A stretch of DNA of 64,000 nt from Ruminococcus sp. (GTDB lineage: Bacteria > Bacillota > Clostridia > Oscillospirales > Ruminococcaceae). Shown piece after piece: positions 61,842-64,000 of this stretch (positions within the stretch are counted from its first letter, which is position 1; every line of letters begins with the position of its first letter). The notes beneath the pieces are model-generated. The model saw nothing but the letters and a program-made list of their open reading frames with translations, made no database searches and was not told the DNA's origin. The stretch covers positions 1 to 64,000 of the forward strand of contig JAJBSV010000003.1 in the NCBI GenBank assembly GCA_020861185.1. Direction: 5' to 3'. The translations under genes were made by a program, and so were the position numbers.

Positions 61842-61990
61842 TATAATATAATAATGTAAGGTGATGAAAAGAGTATTGCGTATAAGATTTCTTTTCAAAA
61901 CGCCTGACCTTTAATTCTGACAGTTGTCTTCATAATATAATGTTCCAAGTAAATGGTGGAGTAAGAGAGTGACTTTGTCCTCTCTTATTT
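61842..61990 (+). ncRNA. Candidate small RNA in the gap before ttcA-like gene
   Basis: The 413-nt gap between pckG and the next gene holds no ORF with a usable start. A TATAAT at 61842-61847 could start an RNA. Near 61858-61911, AAGGT pairs with ACCTT and, inside it, TGAAAAGA (61865-61872) pairs with TCTTTTCA (61890-61897). TAAGAGAG (61962-61969) / CTCTCTTA (61980-61987) followed by TTTC looks like a terminator. Together they outline an RNA of about 140 nt. It matches no family I know; a leader of the following gene is the alternative. Confidence 0.35.
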
Positions 61991-62062
61991 CACTTTTCGG
62001 TTATTTCTCTTTTCAAGTTGCAAGATCTGTGCTATAATGCAGAAGATAGAAAGGACATTGCC

Positions 62063-62794
62063 ATGCAGAAGATATTAGGATATATGCGTAAAGCGATAAC
62101 GGAATTTGATTTGATTCAGGACGGTGATAAGATAGCCGTCGGAGTCTCGGGTGGAAAGGACAGCCTTGTCCTTCTAACGGGACTGATTCTTCTTCGTCGA
62201 TTCATTGGAATCGATTATGACATAACAGCTCTCACCATCGACCCTCAGTTCGGTGGAGTGGAGACAGACTATTCTCCCGTCATGAGACTGTGCGAAGAAT
62301 ACAGCGTTCCCTATGTTGTCGAGAAATCCGACATTGGAAGCATAGTTTTCGACATAAGAAAAGAGTCGAATCCCTGCTCTCTATGCGCCAATATGCGTAG
62401 GGGAGCGCTGAATAGCAAGGCTAAAGAACTCGGTTGCAACAAGGTAGCCCTCGGGCATCATTATAACGACGTTGTCGAGACATTTATGATGAATCTCTTT
62501 ATCGAGGGCAGAATCGGTTGCTTTTCGCCGAAAACCTATCTCGACAGAAGCGATATTACGATTATAAGACCGCTTGTTTTTGCACCTGAAAGAGAGATTA
62601 AAAACGCCGCAAGGCGGAATAATTTAGAGATAGTGAAATCAAAATGCACTGCCGATGGTGTAACCAAACGACAGGATATGAAGGATTTCCTGAGAGAACG
62701 TGAGCGAGAGGACAAGGGCTTTACCGACCGCATTTTCGGAGCATTAAGACGCTCGGGAGTCGATGGCTGGGGATTCAAGGAGGATACAAAATGA
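62063..62794 (+). CDS. TtcA-like tRNA-modifying PP-loop ATPase
   Basis: A 243-residue adenylate-forming enzyme of the TtcA/TtuA group, which thiolates tRNA. The PP loop SGGKDSLVLL is near residue 30. CSLCANMRRGAL near 110 has one of the CxxC pairs that hold an Fe-S cluster, and LGHHYNDVVETFMMNLFIEG is the family helix. TtcA itself makes 2-thiocytidine at position 32. The start is ATG 62063 with AAAGGA 7 nt upstream. The last 4 nt overlap the ymdB-like gene. Exact tRNA site not certain. Confidence 0.88.
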   Translation: MQKILGYMRKAITEFDLIQDGDKIAVGVSGGKDSLVLLTGLILLRRFIGIDYDITALTIDPQFGGVETDYSPVMRLCEEYSVPYVVEKSDIGSIVFDIRKESNPCSLCANMRRGALNSKAKELGCNKVALGHHYNDVVETFMMNLFIEGRIGCFSPKTYLDRSDITIIRPLVFAPEREIKNAARRNNLEIVKSKCTADGVTKRQDMKDFLREREREDKGFTDRIFGALRRSGVDGWGFKEDTK

Positions 62795-63558
62795 GATTAC
62801 TTATGATTGGCGATGTCGTAGCACAGACCGGCTGTGACTTTCTGGCATCAAAGCTACACGACATCAAGAAGAGATATAGTATTGACGTAACCGTCATCAA
62901 CGGCGAGAATTCCGCCTCCGGCAACGGCATAACCGTTCATTCCTGCGATTTTCTCACAAGAATCGGCGCAGACGTTATCACGACCGGCAATCACGCATTC
63001 AAGAGAAGGGAATCGCTCGGGATTTTCGACAATGTCCCTCACCTTATAAGACCGGCGAACTATTCCGATGAGGTCTGCGGTAAGGGCTATTATGTCCTTG
63101 ACATGGGCAGATGTCAGATTGCGGTTATAAACCTTATGGGCGTCATCTATATGGAGCCGCTTGCAAATCCGTTCAGAACCGTTGATGAGATACTTGCGGG
63201 AATCGAAACCAAGAATATTTTCGTTGATTTCCACGCTGAAGCAACCGCTGAAAAGAAAGCTCTTGGCTTCTATCTCGCCGGAAGAGTAACTGCCGTCATG
63301 GGGACGCATACACATGTCCAGACTGCGGATGAGACTATTCTCGAAGGCGGAACAGCATATATTACCGATGTCGGAATGACCGGTCCCGAGGATTCCGTCT
63401 TGGGGGTAAACAAAGAGATAGCAATCGAAAAGCAACGGCTCAACTTCCCGGTGAGATTCGCCGAAGCCGACACGCCATGCTTCATTAACGGAGTAGTGGT
63501 CGAGTTCGATGAGAAAACCGGCAGAGCATCTCACATAGAGAGAATCATTGAGCGCTGA
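62791..63558 (+). CDS. YmdB-family metallophosphoesterase
   Basis: A 255-residue phosphodiesterase (TIGR00282) with two metals. It has MRLLMIGDVV (first Asp), VINGENSASG, TTGNHAFKRRE and GTHTHVQTADE with the histidine ligands. In Bacillus subtilis YmdB hydrolyses cyclic nucleotides and affects biofilm and motility choices. Here GNH is followed by AFKRRE where the family usually has TWDKKE, a small change. It overlaps the ttcA-like gene by 4 nt (ATGA). Confidence 0.9.
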   Translation: MRLLMIGDVVAQTGCDFLASKLHDIKKRYSIDVTVINGENSASGNGITVHSCDFLTRIGADVITTGNHAFKRRESLGIFDNVPHLIRPANYSDEVCGKGYYVLDMGRCQIAVINLMGVIYMEPLANPFRTVDEILAGIETKNIFVDFHAEATAEKKALGFYLAGRVTAVMGTHTHVQTADETILEGGTAYITDVGMTGPEDSVLGVNKEIAIEKQRLNFPVRFAEADTPCFINGVVVEFDEKTGRASHIERIIER

Positions 63559-63560
63559 GC

Positions 63561-64000
63561 CTACGCTCCGAGAAACAGCCTGACCGCCAGTGCGGAAAGA
63601 ATAAACGCCGTGAAATCGCCCACGAGTGCCGAGGGCAGAGCATGGCGTGTTTTCTTTATCTTGACGGCTCCGAAGTAAACGGCAACGGTGTAAAGTGTGG
63701 TTTCCGTTGAACCCATCAGCACGCTTGCAACCCGACCGATAAAGCTGTCCGCACCGTATTCCGACAGAATGCTGTCGAGCATCGAGAGCGCACCGCTTCC
63801 CGAAACCGGTCGCATGAGCGCCAGAGGCACACATTCGGATGGGATTCCTATAATCGAAGTGATTGGCTCAATCAGATTTGTCAGTGCCGAAAGCGCACCC
63901 GAAGCTTTGAACATCTCTACTGCCAGCATAAGAGCGACCAGAGAGGGGAGTATGTCGAAGCAGACGGCGATATTCTCTTTTGCTCCCGCTATAAACGTAT
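63561..64000 (-). CDS. spmB: Spore maturation protein B (partial)
   Basis: The 3' end of a gene that runs off the right edge (start not seen). The visible residues include FIAGAKENIAVCFDILPSLVA at the edge, then RPVSGSGALSMLD, GRVASVLMGSTETTLYTVAVYFG and a C-terminal membrane helix. These are hallmark SpmB/nucleoside-recognition (Gate) domain sequences. SpmA and SpmB act in spore core dehydration. The gene is convergent with the ymdB-like gene, with only 2 nt between. Confidence 0.92.
   Translation of the reverse strand, partial: TFIAGAKENIAVCFDILPSLVALMLAVEMFKASGALSALTNLIEPITSIIGIPSECVPLALMRPVSGSGALSMLDSILSEYGADSFIGRVASVLMGSTETTLYTVAVYFGAVKIKKTRHALPSALVGDFTAFILSALAVRLFLGA

Noticed and set aside
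62854-63834. A 326-codon minus-strand frame over the ymdB-like gene
   Set aside because: It crosses the ymdB-like gene and part of spmB, both well supported, and shows no domain.

Overview
The window looks like chromosome from an anaerobic, endospore-forming Clostridia member, probably of the Oscillospiraceae/Ruminococcaceae type from a gut or plant-fibre habitat. The evidence is the spoIIAA-spoIIAB-sigF operon, spmB, a CIRCE-controlled hrcA-grpE-dnaK-dnaJ operon, a valS T-box leader, a TPP riboswitch, ECF vitamin transporters, pyruvate phosphate dikinase with GTP-type PEP carboxykinase, oxygen-sensitive-type acyl-CoA dehydratase activases and several plant-polysaccharide enzymes. I saw no tRNA, rRNA, CRISPR array, intact insertion sequence or prophage. 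The species cannot be named from the sequence alone.

Layout. 1-500: no confident gene, but a cluster of hairpins resembling a transfer origin. 0.5-4.5 kb (-): lipoprotein, ABC ATPase and ABC permease operon. 4.5-6.4 kb: a compact module of two small secreted proteins fired divergently around one palindrome, next to an XRE-TPR regulator of the peptide-sensing type. 6.6-11.5 kb: SDR oxidoreductase, a large beta-helix lipoprotein, a PAS protein, and a DUF6591-type lipoprotein behind a long structured leader. 11.5-16.5 kb: HAD phosphatase, GH5 lipoprotein glucanase coupled to a CE2 esterase, GNAT, apgM. 16.6-23.5 kb: one giant GT84/GH94 protein resembling cyclic beta-1,2-glucan synthase. 23.5-28 kb (-): three split parts of the COG3580/COG3581/COG1924 activase system plus a D-Ala-D-Ala carboxypeptidase. 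28-32.6 kb: thiamine (thiT-thiN behind a TPP riboswitch), an FkbM methyltransferase, coaX and an ECF S component. 32.6-36.9 kb: valS with T-box, CPBP protease-like protein. 36.9-43.4 kb: spoIIA operon (-) and heat-shock operon (+). 43.6-48.1 kb: GH27 alpha-galactosidase with a coupled zinc-ribbon protein, and a MacB-like ABC exporter. 48.2-53.7 kb (-): glmU-pth-mfd. 54-64 kb: ppdK, an alpha/beta-hydrolase/condensation-like fusion with a DUF6320-type protein, pckG, ttcA-like, ymdB-like and partial spmB.

How the parts fit. ppdK, pckG and apgM together handle the PEP node in both directions. GH5, CE2 and GH27 attack beta-glucan, acetylated polysaccharide and alpha-galactosides. The GT84/GH94 protein may make a beta-1,2-glucan. 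glmU, the carboxypeptidase and the spore genes serve envelope and spore building. The best candidates for undescribed biology are the XRE-TPR/secreted-peptide module, the switch-like leader before the DUF6591-type lipoprotein, the hydrolase/condensation-like fusion with its DUF6320-type partner, an orphan structured RNA near 61.9 kb and the oriT-like hairpins at the left edge. Several gene starts were chosen from ribosome-binding sites and differ from the longest open frame.
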